Positions 9,039-17,886 of a stretch of 64,000 nt of DNA are shown here, one piece after another. A model generated the notes under the pieces. It did no database searches and had not been told where the DNA came from. It saw only the letters and a program-made list of their open reading frames with translations. The first letter of the stretch is position 1. The number at the start of each line of letters is the position of its first letter. Position numbers and translations under genes: made by a program. Origin of the DNA: Planctellipticum variicoloris (GTDB lineage: Bacteria; Planctomycetota; Planctomycetia; Planctomycetales; Planctomycetaceae); the NCBI RefSeq assembly GCF_030622045.1, contig NZ_CP130886.1, positions 4,105,557-4,169,556 on the forward strand, written 5' to 3'.

Positions 9039-9410
9039 CACAATCCCTCCGTTGACAGTGTACCACGCAACGGCGGCGGTGTGTCGAGACAACTGCACGT
9101 CAGGCTTGCGTCAGAGGCCATGAACCGAAAGCCGCCAGCCGCGGCGCCCGCGCGGGATGCACTCCACAATAACATCGATTCCAGCGTAGAGTCCTCCGCC
9201 GTCGCCGGAGCAGGCTTTCAGAAATCCTGCAGGACTGCGGGGATTCCACGGGGCACAATTGCAGCAGACTTTCTGTGGCAATGCCTTCCGCTGCAAACGG
9301 AGGCGCCGGCCAATTTTCCGATGACGCGATTTCCCGTTTGAACCTTTGGCGTCCGGGACGCGACTGTATTGCCGGCAGTGACTGACCGTAGCGATGGGGA
9401 GACAACCAGC
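9039..9410. other. Divergent gap; promoter region
   Basis: This gap separates the DUF4058 gene (minus) from the sigma factor gene (plus) and must hold both promoters. No clear consensus is seen. A 61-codon minus-strand frame (9111-9296) containing a CCNC motif is unsupported by a ribosome-binding site or a known family. It could be a small or decayed gene. Confidence 0.4.
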
Positions 9411-9974
9411 GTGTCAGACTCCGACGAGAAACTGAACCGGGCGCAGGAATACCTGTGGGTCCTGCGCGCCCGTCAGGGTGACCGTCAAGCATTTCAGCTC
9501 CTGGTCGAGAAGTACGACAGACGACTCCTGTACTTCGTACGCCGCTTCGAACGGGACTCGGATCGCGCTTCGGATCTCGTCCAGGACATCTGGCTGACCG
9601 TCTTCTGCAAGATCGGCAGACTGGAGCTGCCCGAAGCGTTTCGGACGTGGCTATATCGAATCGCACACGCGAAGGCCGTCGCAACGATCCGGCGGGACAT
9701 GCGGAGAGTTCCGAAAGAGTCTTCGCATGACAGCAAGGTTGCAACCGGAGATGCCGGTGCGTCTTGCCGGCTCGACGACGCCGATCTGGTGCATCGGGCG
9801 CTTGAGCGTCTGTCGTCCGATCACCGCGAAATCCTGGTCCTGCGGTTTCTGGAACAGATGACGCTCGAAGAAATCAGCGATGTGCTCGCCTGTCCGTCCG
9901 GTACGGTCAAGTCTCGGTTGCATTATGCGAAAGAAGCCATGCGACGAGCCGTTGAGGAGTTTGAAAATGGCTGA
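9411..9974 (+). CDS. ECF-family RNA polymerase sigma factor
   Basis: 187 residues from a GTG at 9411 with GGGGAG nine bases upstream. An in-frame TTG at 9369 is the alternative start. Region 2 is clear (RQAFQLLVEKYDRRLLYFVR, then DLVQDIWLTVFCKIG and FRTWLYRIAHAKAV). Region 4 is ALERLSSDHREILVLRFLEQ with the helix-turn-helix LEEISDVLACPSGTVKSRLH. It directs polymerase to a special promoter set. The next gene starts eight bases before its stop, so the two are coupled, and that product is the likely partner. Confidence 0.9.
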   Translation: MSDSDEKLNRAQEYLWVLRARQGDRQAFQLLVEKYDRRLLYFVRRFERDSDRASDLVQDIWLTVFCKIGRLELPEAFRTWLYRIAHAKAVATIRRDMRRVPKESSHDSKVATGDAGASCRLDDADLVHRALERLSSDHREILVLRFLEQMTLEEISDVLACPSGTVKSRLHYAKEAMRRAVEEFENG

Positions 9975-10413
9975 AGTGTCAAAACGCGATCTGGTGGACC
10001 TGCTGCTGGAGCGGGACGTTCCGTTCGATGACGAGCAATACGCGCTCCATCGTCGGAAACTTGCGGATCAGTTGGACAAAGCGAAGTGGAACGAGAAAAC
10101 CGTCCGCATCGCAACGCTCGTGACCTGGCTGGGAGCGTTGTCCTTTCTCCCCCTGGTGCTTGCTCTACAGCGGCTTGTGCCGCGCGGCGGACTGCCGGCG
10201 GGCCTGCTCGGCGACGTCGTGGTGCCGGGACTCATGCTCCTCACCGTTGCCTGCGGCGCGCTCGCAATTCCGATGCTGGCGCTCTACTGGGCGCGCTACC
10301 GCGGGAACCTCGTCCGAGCGCGGGAGAACCTCCACGACACGGTTCTAAGCGATCTGCAAAAGACTATCGAGCAGTGCAAAGCCCGTCTCGACGACCTGGA
10401 GAAATCGCATTGA
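9967..10413 (+). CDS. Small membrane protein coupled to the sigma factor
   Basis: 148 residues from the ATG at 9967, which overlaps the sigma factor's last codons. The cytoplasmic N-terminus of about 45 charged residues (DLVDLLLERDVPFDDEQYAL) is followed by two hydrophobic segments (LVTWLGALSFLPLVLAL and VVPGLMLLTVACGALAIPML), then a charged C-terminal helix likely to form a coiled coil (LQKTIEQCKARLDDLEKS). No zinc-finger anti-sigma motif is present. Gene order and coupling suggest it controls or senses for the sigma factor, but this is inference. Confidence 0.75.
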   Translation: MAEVSKRDLVDLLLERDVPFDDEQYALHRRKLADQLDKAKWNEKTVRIATLVTWLGALSFLPLVLALQRLVPRGGLPAGLLGDVVVPGLMLLTVACGALAIPMLALYWARYRGNLVRARENLHDTVLSDLQKTIEQCKARLDDLEKSH

Positions 10414-10593
10414 TCCAGCTCTTCGCGGTTCGATTCCAGGACAAGCCGGCGAGGGGCATTCGAGATCATGACGACAGGCCTGCCAGATGCCGCGACAGGG
10501 TCAGCCGCGGAGCCCGGAATCTCCGGTCGTTTTTCGAAGAATCACCGCCGGATCTCGGCTTCGATTCTGCCGAAGCGTGGCGTTGTCGAGTCC

Positions 10594-10624
10594 CCTCTCC
10601 CGCATACCTGATGCGGGAGAGGGA
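10594..10624. terminator. Perfect hairpin between convergent genes
   Basis: CCCTCTCCCGCAT (10594-10606) pairs perfectly with ATGCGGGAGAGGG (10612-10624) across a five-base loop. It lies between the ends of the 9967-10413 gene and the porin gene and could stop transcription from both sides. There is no strong T tract. Confidence 0.55.
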
Positions 10625-10657
10625 CGACAGGCGCGCCTCACAATCGTGGCCGGTCAT

Positions 10658-12130
10658 TCAGAAATAGAGCTGGCACCGGGCCCAGTAGAGGTCGCTCGTC
10701 CGTGACCGCAGGTCCCGCTCTTCGTTGAACAGCACGGGATCGGCATACATGCCGTGCTGCCAGTCGAACGTCAGGCGGACGAATCGGTTCAAATACCAGT
10801 TCAGGCCGATGTCCGTGATCGCCGCCCGGTTCGTCCAGTCCGCCGCATCCGCCAGGCCCGCGGTAAACACGCGGTTGCTGAGCTGCAGATGCGAATAACG
10901 GCCAAACAACTCCACCGCTCCCGGTCCGCCGCCGGACTGAGGCGTAAACGGACGCAGCGGAACCACCACGCCACGTTTCTCCACCGTCTCGCCGGTCACA
11001 AAGCCGCCGAGTGTGACGTCAAACCCTGAGATCGGAATCGTCACGGCTTCGGCGGCGGGATCGGCGGCGAGCTGGAACCGCGCGGAATACCATTCCGCCT
11101 CCAGCGAAAACGGCCCGGCGTACCAGGACGCGTGCAGCGAACCCTGAATCCGCCGACCGGTCGCAACCACGCCGTCATTGAACTCCAGAAAAATCGACGA
11201 GGCCGCCTGAGCCGCTTCGTCGTTCTCCGACGTCTGCAGCGAAGTCCGCAGCGGCAGCGCCGATCCTTCGTAAGCCTGCCGGCCGACGGCCAGCGAACCG
11301 CCGAGGTTCAGGAACTGAAACCAAGGCGCGGAATCGGTATGCAGGAACGGCCGGGCGTTGAAGTATCCCACGGCGTCACGAGTGGCATTGGTGTCGGCGA
11401 GCCCGGCGAGCTGACCGAGCGTCCCGCCGATCGCGTACTGGAACTGATCGTCGTTCAGTCGACCGTGTGCAATCACCGCGGACTGACGGGCCAGTCCGAA
11501 GTTCAGCGCAAAGAGCCCTCGTTCGGGAGTGATGTAGTACTGTTCCAGATGGTCGTACCAGGCGAAGCTGTAGGGCGCAATGCTCCGTCCGACCTTGAAC
11601 TGCAGCCCCTCGTTGATGCGAAAGTTGGTGTTCGCATCCAGAATATCGAAGGCCCCCTCGACGCTGCGCTGCAGCGACAGTTCGTATTCGAACAGCTCGG
11701 TCAATTGCCCTTCGAAGTAGACCCGGAACCGCGGAATGTACAACCCGCTCCGGGCCGGTTCCTGGTCGGTGGGAGTAAAGAACTTGCCGTCGACCTGAGT
11801 CAGCGCACGAACGCGGAACTGATACTGCTGATCCGGCGTCTCCAGCGTAAAGCCGTCCCCTAGCTTCGCCCTCAGCGGCAAATCCAGCTCGTCGCCATCC
11901 GGAAAGACCTGCTCGGGATCGCCCGTCGATTCTGCAAATGATCGCCCTCCCGCTTCGTAGGGAGCGGTCAAGAACGTCTCGGGCTCAATTCGTTCGACCA
12001 CGTCTGAAGCCGTCGTCGTGGAGACGTCCTGCGACCGGGCCGCCTCCAGGCAACCGCACAGCGCCAGCGCCGCCAGGAGTAATGTCGGCAGGGCGGGGAC
12101 AACGATCGTCCGGCATTGTCCCCAGTGCAT
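10658..12130 (-). CDS. Phosphate-selective-porin-like outer-membrane beta-barrel
   Basis: 490 residues. The signal peptide is VVPALPTLLLAALALCGCLE. A segment near 100-125 (FRVRALTQVDGKFF, then GLYIPRFRVYFEGQL) and the alternating aromatic strand pattern to the C-terminal Phe match the OprO/OprP porin family. The protein ends CQLYF, a typical barrel-assembly signature. It should form an outer-membrane channel; anion or phosphate selectivity is family knowledge only. ATG 12130 and GTG 12133 are both possible starts. Confidence 0.85.
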   Translation of the reverse strand: MHWGQCRTIVVPALPTLLLAALALCGCLEAARSQDVSTTTASDVVERIEPETFLTAPYEAGGRSFAESTGDPEQVFPDGDELDLPLRAKLGDGFTLETPDQQYQFRVRALTQVDGKFFTPTDQEPARSGLYIPRFRVYFEGQLTELFEYELSLQRSVEGAFDILDANTNFRINEGLQFKVGRSIAPYSFAWYDHLEQYYITPERGLFALNFGLARQSAVIAHGRLNDDQFQYAIGGTLGQLAGLADTNATRDAVGYFNARPFLHTDSAPWFQFLNLGGSLAVGRQAYEGSALPLRTSLQTSENDEAAQAASSIFLEFNDGVVATGRRIQGSLHASWYAGPFSLEAEWYSARFQLAADPAAEAVTIPISGFDVTLGGFVTGETVEKRGVVVPLRPFTPQSGGGPGAVELFGRYSHLQLSNRVFTAGLADAADWTNRAAITDIGLNWYLNRFVRLTFDWQHGMYADPVLFNEERDLRSRTSDLYWARCQLYF

Positions 12131-12367
12131 CACCTGGACTGCCCCGACTGCAACTGGGGTGAAAGAGCCTCGCCGGCTGTCGACGGAGGACCTGAAGCGA
12201 CATCCCTGGTGTTATCGAACTTGGAATTGCGAAACTTGAACGGTTGTAACGATTATTCCGGCGCGACGAGCGAACCGATGACCACCGCCGCTCTTAATGG
12301 CCGTCCACCAGTCGGCAACCGTTCCCGACGGACGGTCCGGCAGGAATCCAACCTGCTCCGGCCCGCT

Positions 12368-12838
12368 TCAGCAGCGCAGGTCATAGGCCAGCGAATAGCA
12401 CCGGACGGTGTCATCCGCGTCACGGACGACCATCACCAGCGCCCCCGGCTTCTTGAACTGAATTTTCCCGTCGGCTTCGCGAAATTTCCAGTAGATTCCC
12501 CCCTGCCTGGTGAACGCGTCCCGACCGGCGTCCGCCCGGAAAATTCGCAGCGAGCTGGACGGGACTTGAATGATGGCGGTCTCACCCCGTTCGTCACGCG
12601 CCGATGTGAAATACAGCGGACGGCTGCGGCCGTCGCCATCGATCTTGAACGTGACCTGCTCCTCGAACATGAAGATTTCAGGACTGGCCTGAGCGCTTCT
12701 CAGCTCCGAGTCGGTGGTCGGCGGAGCCGCCGGCAGCGCAGACTGTTCCCCCTGAGCGTTCTGCGTCCCCAGGCCGACCGCGCAAATCGCCAGGCCCGCC
12801 GCCATCTTCACGGCATCTCTTCGATTGACATCGCTCAT
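12368..12838 (-). CDS. Small Tat-exported protein of unknown function
   Basis: 156 residues from the ATG at 12838 (GGAG upstream). The start is a twin-arginine signal: NRRDAVKMAAGLAICAVGLG. The mature part begins near NAQGEQ. It contains FEEQVTFKIDGDGRSRPLYF and ALVMVVRDADDTVRCYSLAY and looks like a compact beta-rich domain with two conserved-looking Cys at the C-terminal end. No family is recognised. Confidence 0.7.
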   Translation of the reverse strand: MSDVNRRDAVKMAAGLAICAVGLGTQNAQGEQSALPAAPPTTDSELRSAQASPEIFMFEEQVTFKIDGDGRSRPLYFTSARDERGETAIIQVPSSSLRIFRADAGRDAFTRQGGIYWKFREADGKIQFKKPGALVMVVRDADDTVRCYSLAYDLRC

Positions 12839-12989
12839 AGGGATCTCCAGGAAGATTGAGTCCAAGCGGGCGCACTCGGTTGCAGCCAGCGGGCAAACGT
12901 TCGTCGACTGCGTCCACCCGCAGCGTACACCTGCTGCAATCAGTCGTCGACATCAATCTGGCCGGTCCGGGAGACTTTGATTAACGTCC

Positions 12990-13547
12990 TCACCGGGCAT
13001 GCAACCACGGGCGCAACCACTTCGTCAGCGTTGGCATGATCCCCCACGCCAGCGTCACCACGACAACGATCGTCACTACCGCCGTGACCGCGACCGGATG
13101 CCACTGCACCAGTCGCGGCGTCAGCAGACGGGACCACACCAGCACGGCCGGAAATACCCCCAGCCACGTGACGATCGCCATTTTCCAGCGAGGAGGGGGC
13201 GGATTGCCGCCGCGGAAAAACGCTTCGAATCCGTGCAGCGGACGGATCTCCGCCGGTCCTTCGATGAGATCGGCCGTCTCCCGCTGGTACTGCCGATACA
13301 TCTCCGACTCGTAGAACGCGCGGCTGTGCTCCTCGCTCAGAAACGAGCGATGGAGGTAAAACTCGCGAGACGACGCTCCCGCGGCCGGCCGGAAAAGGTG
13401 CACGCCGGTCGCCCCCCGGTCGTCGAGCGACCGCTGGATGAACCGCACCAGGGCCTCCTCCAGTTCGGCTTCCCGGCCCTCTTTCGCATGGAGCGTAATC
13501 GCCAGGTGAACCGCTTCGTGCGGAATCCGGGGCGCGGCAGGAGTCAT
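12990..13547 (-). CDS. ABM-domain protein with two membrane helices
   Basis: 185 residues. Residues 10-105 fit the antibiotic-biosynthesis-monooxygenase (ABM) dimeric alpha/beta-barrel fold: AVHLAITLHAKEGREAELEE, then GATGVHLFRPAAG and REFYLHRSFLSEEHSRAF. The second part is the usual membrane addition: KMAIVTWLGVFPAVLVWSRL and VTAVVTIVVVVTLAWGIMPT. Members with this layout are annotated as ABM-superfamily membrane proteins, and their substrate is unknown. Confidence 0.8.
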   Translation of the reverse strand: MTPAAPRIPHEAVHLAITLHAKEGREAELEEALVRFIQRSLDDRGATGVHLFRPAAGASSREFYLHRSFLSEEHSRAFYESEMYRQYQRETADLIEGPAEIRPLHGFEAFFRGGNPPPPRWKMAIVTWLGVFPAVLVWSRLLTPRLVQWHPVAVTAVVTIVVVVTLAWGIMPTLTKWLRPWLHAR

Positions 13548-13765
13548 CGTTGTCCTCGGATCTTGAGGGATCGCAATCGCCTGAAGGCAAACTCCACGCG
13601 CAGTCTCTCCACCGACAACACGCGTGACTCAGTGTGAAAGTCGAAGTCCGGGGATGCTCGTTATCGCCTCGGCCCTCGGCCCGGCTCGGCCGGTCCGCGA
13701 CATTGGAATCGGGAATCCGCGACCATTACTTGGGCGAACCGCCGCTCCGGCTCAGAGTGGCCGAA

Positions 13766-14854
13766 TCACCTGGCCGACAGCGCGGGATAGTCGGTGTAGC
13801 CCGTCGATCCCGGCGCGTAATACGTCGCCACTTCCGGTTCATTCAGCGGAGCATCGGTCCGCAAGCGCTCGGGCAGGTCCGGGTTCGCGATGAACTTCTG
13901 ACCGAAGACGATCGCGTCCGCCGCCCCTTCGCGGATCGCTTCCGCCGCGGTCTGCTTGTCGTATCCTCCGTTGGTGAATAGCACTCCCCGATAGGCTTCG
14001 CGGATGTGCGGCGTCACGCGCGGGGCATCCGGATTGAACAGCCGCCCCGGCCGGATTGCTTCGGCCGTGTGCAGGTAGGCCAGACCGAACTCATTCAGCA
14101 TCCTGGCGGCCTGCGAATACAGTTCAACCGCATTGCTGTCGCTCATGCCGTTGCCATTCATCGTCGGACTCAGCCGCAACCCGGTCCGATCCGCCGACCA
14201 GGCGGCCGTCACCGCCTCGACCACTTCGCGGAGAAAACGCAGCCGGTTCTCGATCGACCCGCCGTACTCGTCGTCGCGCCGATTCGATGCATCCCGCAGA
14301 AACTGGTCGATCAGGTAGCTGTTGGCGCCGTGAATCTCCACGCCGTCGAAGCCCGCGTCGCGAGCCCGCCGAGTCGCGGCGGCATAGTCCTCGACAATCG
14401 CGGCGATCTCCGAACGGGTGAGTGCATGCGGAACGACAAACGGCTTCTTCCCGGTCGGCGTGTGGGCTTCGCCCGTCGCAGCGATCGGACTGGGAGCGAC
14501 GGGGAGCCCGCCATCGTGATAGTCGGGATGGGAAATGCGCCCCATATGCCACAGTTGGAGAAACATCCGTCCGCCAGCCTCATGAACCTCATCGGTCACT
14601 CGGCGCCATCCCGCAACCTGCTCGTCGGTGTAAATCGCGGGAGCGCCATGCCAGCCATATCCCTGGGCGCTGATTGCGGTCGCTTCGGAGACGATCAGAG
14701 CCGCCCCGGCCCGCTGGCGATAGTATTCCGCCATCAAGGCGTTCGGCACACGATCGGTGGCGCGGGCGCGGGTCAGCGGCGCCATCACGATCCGGTGCGG
14801 AAGCTCCAGTGCACCGACCTGCAGCGGCCGAAAGAGTGTGTCGTTGTCATTCAT
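13766..14854 (-). CDS. Old yellow enzyme-type NADH:flavin oxidoreductase
   Basis: 362 residues from the ATG at 14854 (14866 is also possible; neither has a strong ribosome-binding site). It shows the complete old yellow enzyme set: LFRPLQVGALELPHRIVMAP, the FLQLWHMGRISH segment, GVEIHGANSYLIDQFL with the substrate-binding His-x-x-Asn, and VFGQKFIANPDLPERL at the end. These FMN enzymes reduce alpha,beta-unsaturated carbonyls and nitro compounds using NAD(P)H. It lies downstream of a MarR-type regulator on the same strand, so induction by electrophiles is plausible. Confidence 0.92.
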   Translation of the reverse strand: MNDNDTLFRPLQVGALELPHRIVMAPLTRARATDRVPNALMAEYYRQRAGAALIVSEATAISAQGYGWHGAPAIYTDEQVAGWRRVTDEVHEAGGRMFLQLWHMGRISHPDYHDGGLPVAPSPIAATGEAHTPTGKKPFVVPHALTRSEIAAIVEDYAAATRRARDAGFDGVEIHGANSYLIDQFLRDASNRRDDEYGGSIENRLRFLREVVEAVTAAWSADRTGLRLSPTMNGNGMSDSNAVELYSQAARMLNEFGLAYLHTAEAIRPGRLFNPDAPRVTPHIREAYRGVLFTNGGYDKQTAAEAIREGAADAIVFGQKFIANPDLPERLRTDAPLNEPEVATYYAPGSTGYTDYPALSAR

Positions 14855-14994
14855 CGCATGATCCATTTTTCTGCGTCTGACGAGTGAATTTCCGGATCGG
14901 CGAACGCCGCCGGCCGACGATTTCAAGAAAGCCCCAGAAACGCATTCGCACTCAATGTTTCACCACTCAACTATCGGAATCAAAAAAAACTGCG

Positions 14995-15489
14995 TCAGTC
15001 CGCCCCGCCCTTTGGGGACGCAGGCAGATGCGGAGCCCGCGCCTTCTCCATCAGCTCCACAAGCTGCTGGCATTCCTCTCCGCTCAAACCGCGGCACAGG
15101 CTCTGGTGGAGCTCCATGACCGGGCCGTCCATCTCCTGCAGCAGCTTGCGCCCCTCGTCGGTCAGCGACACGTACCAGATCCGCCGGTCTTTGGTGCACC
15201 GCTCGCGAGCCACCAGCAACCGCTTCTCCAGCTTGTCGATCAGCCCCGTAATCGCCGGAACCATGGTGATCAGCCGGTCCGCGATCTCCAGGCACGGCAG
15301 CGCCTTCCCCTCGCCGCGGAGAATCCGCAGCACGTTGTACTGGGGCTGGGTCAGTCCGTATTCGCGAAAGAGATGCCCGAACCGGTACTGAAACAGATCG
15401 TTCGTCCGCAGCAGCCCGACTACGGCCGATTGCTGCACGGAATCAAAGGCCTGCTTCTTTTTCAGCTCGTACTCAAGTTTTCCGACCAC
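14995..15489 (-). CDS. MarR-family transcriptional regulator
   Basis: 164 residues from a GTG at 15489, preceded by an excellent GGAGGTGAA site. The longer open frame has no family sequence. The winged helix-turn-helix is clear: LTQPQYNVLRILRGEGKALP, CLEIADRLITMVPAITGLID (recognition helix), KLEKRLLVARERCTKDRRIW and YVSLTDEGR. It probably represses itself and the downstream old yellow enzyme gene and releases DNA on binding a small ligand. A candidate operator overlaps its promoter. Confidence 0.88.
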   Translation of the reverse strand: MVGKLEYELKKKQAFDSVQQSAVVGLLRTNDLFQYRFGHLFREYGLTQPQYNVLRILRGEGKALPCLEIADRLITMVPAITGLIDKLEKRLLVARERCTKDRRIWYVSLTDEGRKLLQEMDGPVMELHQSLCRGLSGEECQQLVELMEKARAPHLPASPKGGAD

Positions 15490-15529
15490 GCCTTCACCTC
15501 CACGGACCGAATTCCTCGGCCGCAGAATT

Positions 15530-15558
15530 ACTTTATTGCTAATTGTTCTTGAAGTCAA
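15530..15558 (-). promoter_or_regulatory. Sigma70-type promoter of the MarR gene with a candidate operator
   Basis: On the minus strand, TTGACT (15553-15558) and TAAAGT (15530-15535) are separated by 17 bases. AATTA (15526-15530) and TAATT (15540-15544) form an inverted repeat across the -10 box, a sensible site for MarR self-repression. Confidence 0.5.
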
Positions 15559-15649
15559 CGGTATTCCAGAGAATAAACACCTTCCAATCAACGCCCGACG
15601 CCGGCAAATCCCCTTCGACTCCCTCGTCCCCACCGGTATACTGCTCTGC

Positions 15650-16216
15650 ATGGACCCCGCCGACGAGCCGCTGATGCTCCGCGTGCAGGCCGGTGACGAA
15701 CCGGCTTTCGAGATCCTCGTCCGCAGATACCAGGCCCCCCTCCTCCGCGTCGCCCGCAGCAAGCTCGGACCGTGCGCGGCCGCGGAAGACGTCGTGCAGG
15801 AATGCTTCCTCGCCGTCTACGCCGGACGGGCCAGCTTCAAGCCGCAGTTTGCCTTCCGGACTTGGCTCTGGACGATCCTGCTGAATCTCTGCAAGCGGCA
15901 CTACGCCCGGGCGCAGCGACGGGCGATGGAATCGCTTCTCACTTCCGACGGCGACTGCCGGGCGGAACCGCAGACCGACCAGACCGGCTTCGATGCCGCG
16001 ATCCAGTCCGAAGAGTCGGCGCGGCTCGACGCCGCTCTCATTCAACTCCCGGAAGTCCAGGCAGACGCGATCCGGCTCCGCTTTCACGCCGAACTGACCT
16101 TTGACGAAATCGCCGCGACCATGCAGTGCAGCGTCAGCGGCGCCAAGCAACGCGTGCGACACGGCCTTGAGGCCCTCGCCCGCCACCTGCAGCCTGTGGA
16201 GGATCGCCAGCCATGA
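15650..16216 (+). CDS. ECF-family RNA polymerase sigma factor
   Basis: 188 residues from the ATG at 15650. Region 2: EPAFEILVRRYQAPLLRVAR, AAEDVVQECFLAVYAGR and FRTWLWTILLNLCKRHYARA. Region 4: LPEVQADAIRLRFHAELTFD and EIAATMQCSVSGAKQRVRHG. The stop overlaps the next start (ATGA), and that gene encodes a zinc-finger anti-sigma factor, so this is a standard co-translated pair. It is divergent from the MarR gene, with about 160 bases between. Confidence 0.92.
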   Translation: MDPADEPLMLRVQAGDEPAFEILVRRYQAPLLRVARSKLGPCAAAEDVVQECFLAVYAGRASFKPQFAFRTWLWTILLNLCKRHYARAQRRAMESLLTSDGDCRAEPQTDQTGFDAAIQSEESARLDAALIQLPEVQADAIRLRFHAELTFDEIAATMQCSVSGAKQRVRHGLEALARHLQPVEDRQP

Positions 16217-16749
16217 ATTGCGATCAAGCCTTCGACGCCATCACCGATCCGACCGGCGCGGAATCCGCCGCCCTGCGCCAACACTTGGCCCGCTGCCCAC
16301 GCTGCCGCGAAATGCGCGAGACCTTGTCACCGGCGCTGAACGCCCTGTACGAAGATCGCGACGGCAGCCGCCATGCGGAGACCGCCTGGTCCGGCACGTC
16401 GCTCCCTCGGCTCGACCTGCAGCAACTGGCCGCCGAGTCTGCCAGTCGGCTCGCCGTCGCAACCCCTTCCCGGCTGGGAATTGCGTCTCCTCGACGACCA
16501 CTCCCGGCGGCGTGGAGCCATCTGCTGACGGCGTCACTGCTGCTGGCCCTCGGCGTGGGCATCGGTTGGGGCGGCCATCAGCTCTCCCGCTCGCCGGCTG
16601 TCTCGCAGCCATCGTCCATGGCGATGCCAGCGGGAATGTCCTCCGCGTGCCTCTGGAAGTCGCGCCAGGCCGGCGCTGACGCCGCCACCGGAGATTCCCC
16701 GCGGACCGTAGTCCTGTCGTGCCTCGCCTGTCACCTGGCGAATCGTTGA
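16213..16749 (+). CDS. Membrane-anchored zinc-finger anti-sigma factor
   Basis: 178 residues. The N-terminal HLARCPRCREM is the His-x3-Cys-x2-Cys core of anti-sigma (ZAS) domains, with an earlier Cys in MNCDQAF. One membrane helix follows (LLTASLLLALGVGIGWGG), then a short external tail with two Cys near the end (LSCLACHL). It should hold the sigma factor encoded just upstream at the membrane until a signal arrives. Confidence 0.85.
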   Translation: MNCDQAFDAITDPTGAESAALRQHLARCPRCREMRETLSPALNALYEDRDGSRHAETAWSGTSLPRLDLQQLAAESASRLAVATPSRLGIASPRRPLPAAWSHLLTASLLLALGVGIGWGGHQLSRSPAVSQPSSMAMPAGMSSACLWKSRQAGADAATGDSPRTVVLSCLACHLANR

Positions 16750-16836
16750 TCGTCTATGGTTGATCGTTGATGGCCAGAAAGTCAAAAGCCTGGTCGCTTA
16801 CAGACTCTTCTCAACCATCAACCATAGACGATCAAC
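16745..16836. repeat. 20-base perfect inverted repeat in a convergent gap
   Basis: GTTGATCGTCTATGGTTGAT (16745-16764) is exactly repeated in reverse complement at 16817-16836. Both arms are embedded in GTTGATGG-type units like those at 1461-1490. The left arm starts inside the last codons of the anti-sigma gene, and the element separates it from the convergent fabD. Confidence 0.8.
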
Positions 16837-16847
16837 CATCAACGAAT

Positions 16848-17759
16848 TCACGGCGTATCATTGATCGACTGGCAGTCGAGCTTGCGGTCGATCCGCTTCA
16901 TCAGGCCCTTCAGGACTTTGCCGGGGCCGACTTCGAAGAATTGCGTCGCACCCGCCGCCAGCAGCGCCCGGACCGAATCCTCCCAGAGGACCGGCTGCAC
17001 CACCTGCCGCACGAGGAGCTGGCGGATCTCTTCCGGATCCGAATGCGACCGGGCGTCGACGTTCGAGACCACCGGAATCCGCGGCGGCTGAATCGTCACG
17101 CCCCGCAGCGCCTCGTCGAGCGCGGAGCAGGCCGATTGCATCAGCGGCGTATGAAACGCCCCGGCGACCGTCAATGGAATCGGCTTGCCGCCGATCTGCT
17201 CGATCACCTCGACCGCCTTCGCGCAGGCCGGCTTCTCGCCCGAAAGCACCGTATTGCCCGGACAGAGGTAATTCGCGATCCAGATCTGCCCTGCGACCGA
17301 CGCCCCCTCGCGGACCTGCTCGACCTTCTCACGATCCAGCAGCAGGGCGCTGACCATGCCCGACGGATTCGCGTCCGCCGCCGCCTGCATCGCCTCGCCG
17401 CGACGCTTCACGACCCGCAGGCCGTCTTCGAAGGTCATCGCTCCCGCAAAGACCAGCGCGGTGTACTCGCCCAGGCTCAAGCCGGCCGCATGGCTGCAGC
17501 CCTCAATGGCGGCGGGATTCTGCTCGCGGAGCAGTTCCAGGGCCGCCAGGCTGCTGACGAACAGCGCCGGCTGGCTGATCACGGTGGCGTCCAGCCGTTC
17601 GGCCGGGCCGTTGAAGCACAGGTCAGCCAGGTCGTAACCCAGGATCTCGCGAGCCTGATCGTACAGCCTGCGAGCCGCCGGAAACCGCTCGGCGATCGTC
17701 TTCCCCATGCCCACATGCTGGGCGCCCTGCCCGGGAAACAGAAACGCGATCTGGCTCAT
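16848..17759 (-). CDS. fabD: Malonyl-CoA:ACP transacylase
   Basis: 303 residues, the usual FabD length. FLFPGQGAQ is at 7-15, the active-site GLSLGEYTAL has Ser95, AFHTPLM supplies the catalytic His203, and the C-terminal FFEVGPGKVLKGLMKRID is typical. It loads malonyl groups onto acyl carrier protein to feed fatty-acid elongation. It is the third gene of an rpmF-plsX-fabD run, a conserved bacterial order. Confidence 0.96.
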   Translation of the reverse strand: MSQIAFLFPGQGAQHVGMGKTIAERFPAARRLYDQAREILGYDLADLCFNGPAERLDATVISQPALFVSSLAALELLREQNPAAIEGCSHAAGLSLGEYTALVFAGAMTFEDGLRVVKRRGEAMQAAADANPSGMVSALLLDREKVEQVREGASVAGQIWIANYLCPGNTVLSGEKPACAKAVEVIEQIGGKPIPLTVAGAFHTPLMQSACSALDEALRGVTIQPPRIPVVSNVDARSHSDPEEIRQLLVRQVVQPVLWEDSVRALLAAGATQFFEVGPGKVLKGLMKRIDRKLDCQSINDTP

Positions 17760-17886
17760 GGGAGGTCTCCGTCAACGTCAACGTCAAAGCACCAAGCCAA
17801 TTGGCGAACAATGCGTGGGGACGTGCTGCAGGGTGAGTCGAGTCTTCGAGGCTCACCGCGGCCTGACAGAGGAAGCCGCGGAATCC

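Noticed and set aside
9111-9296. Small minus-strand protein with a CCNC motif
   Set aside because: TTG start, no ribosome-binding site, no family match; kept only as a note in the gap entry.
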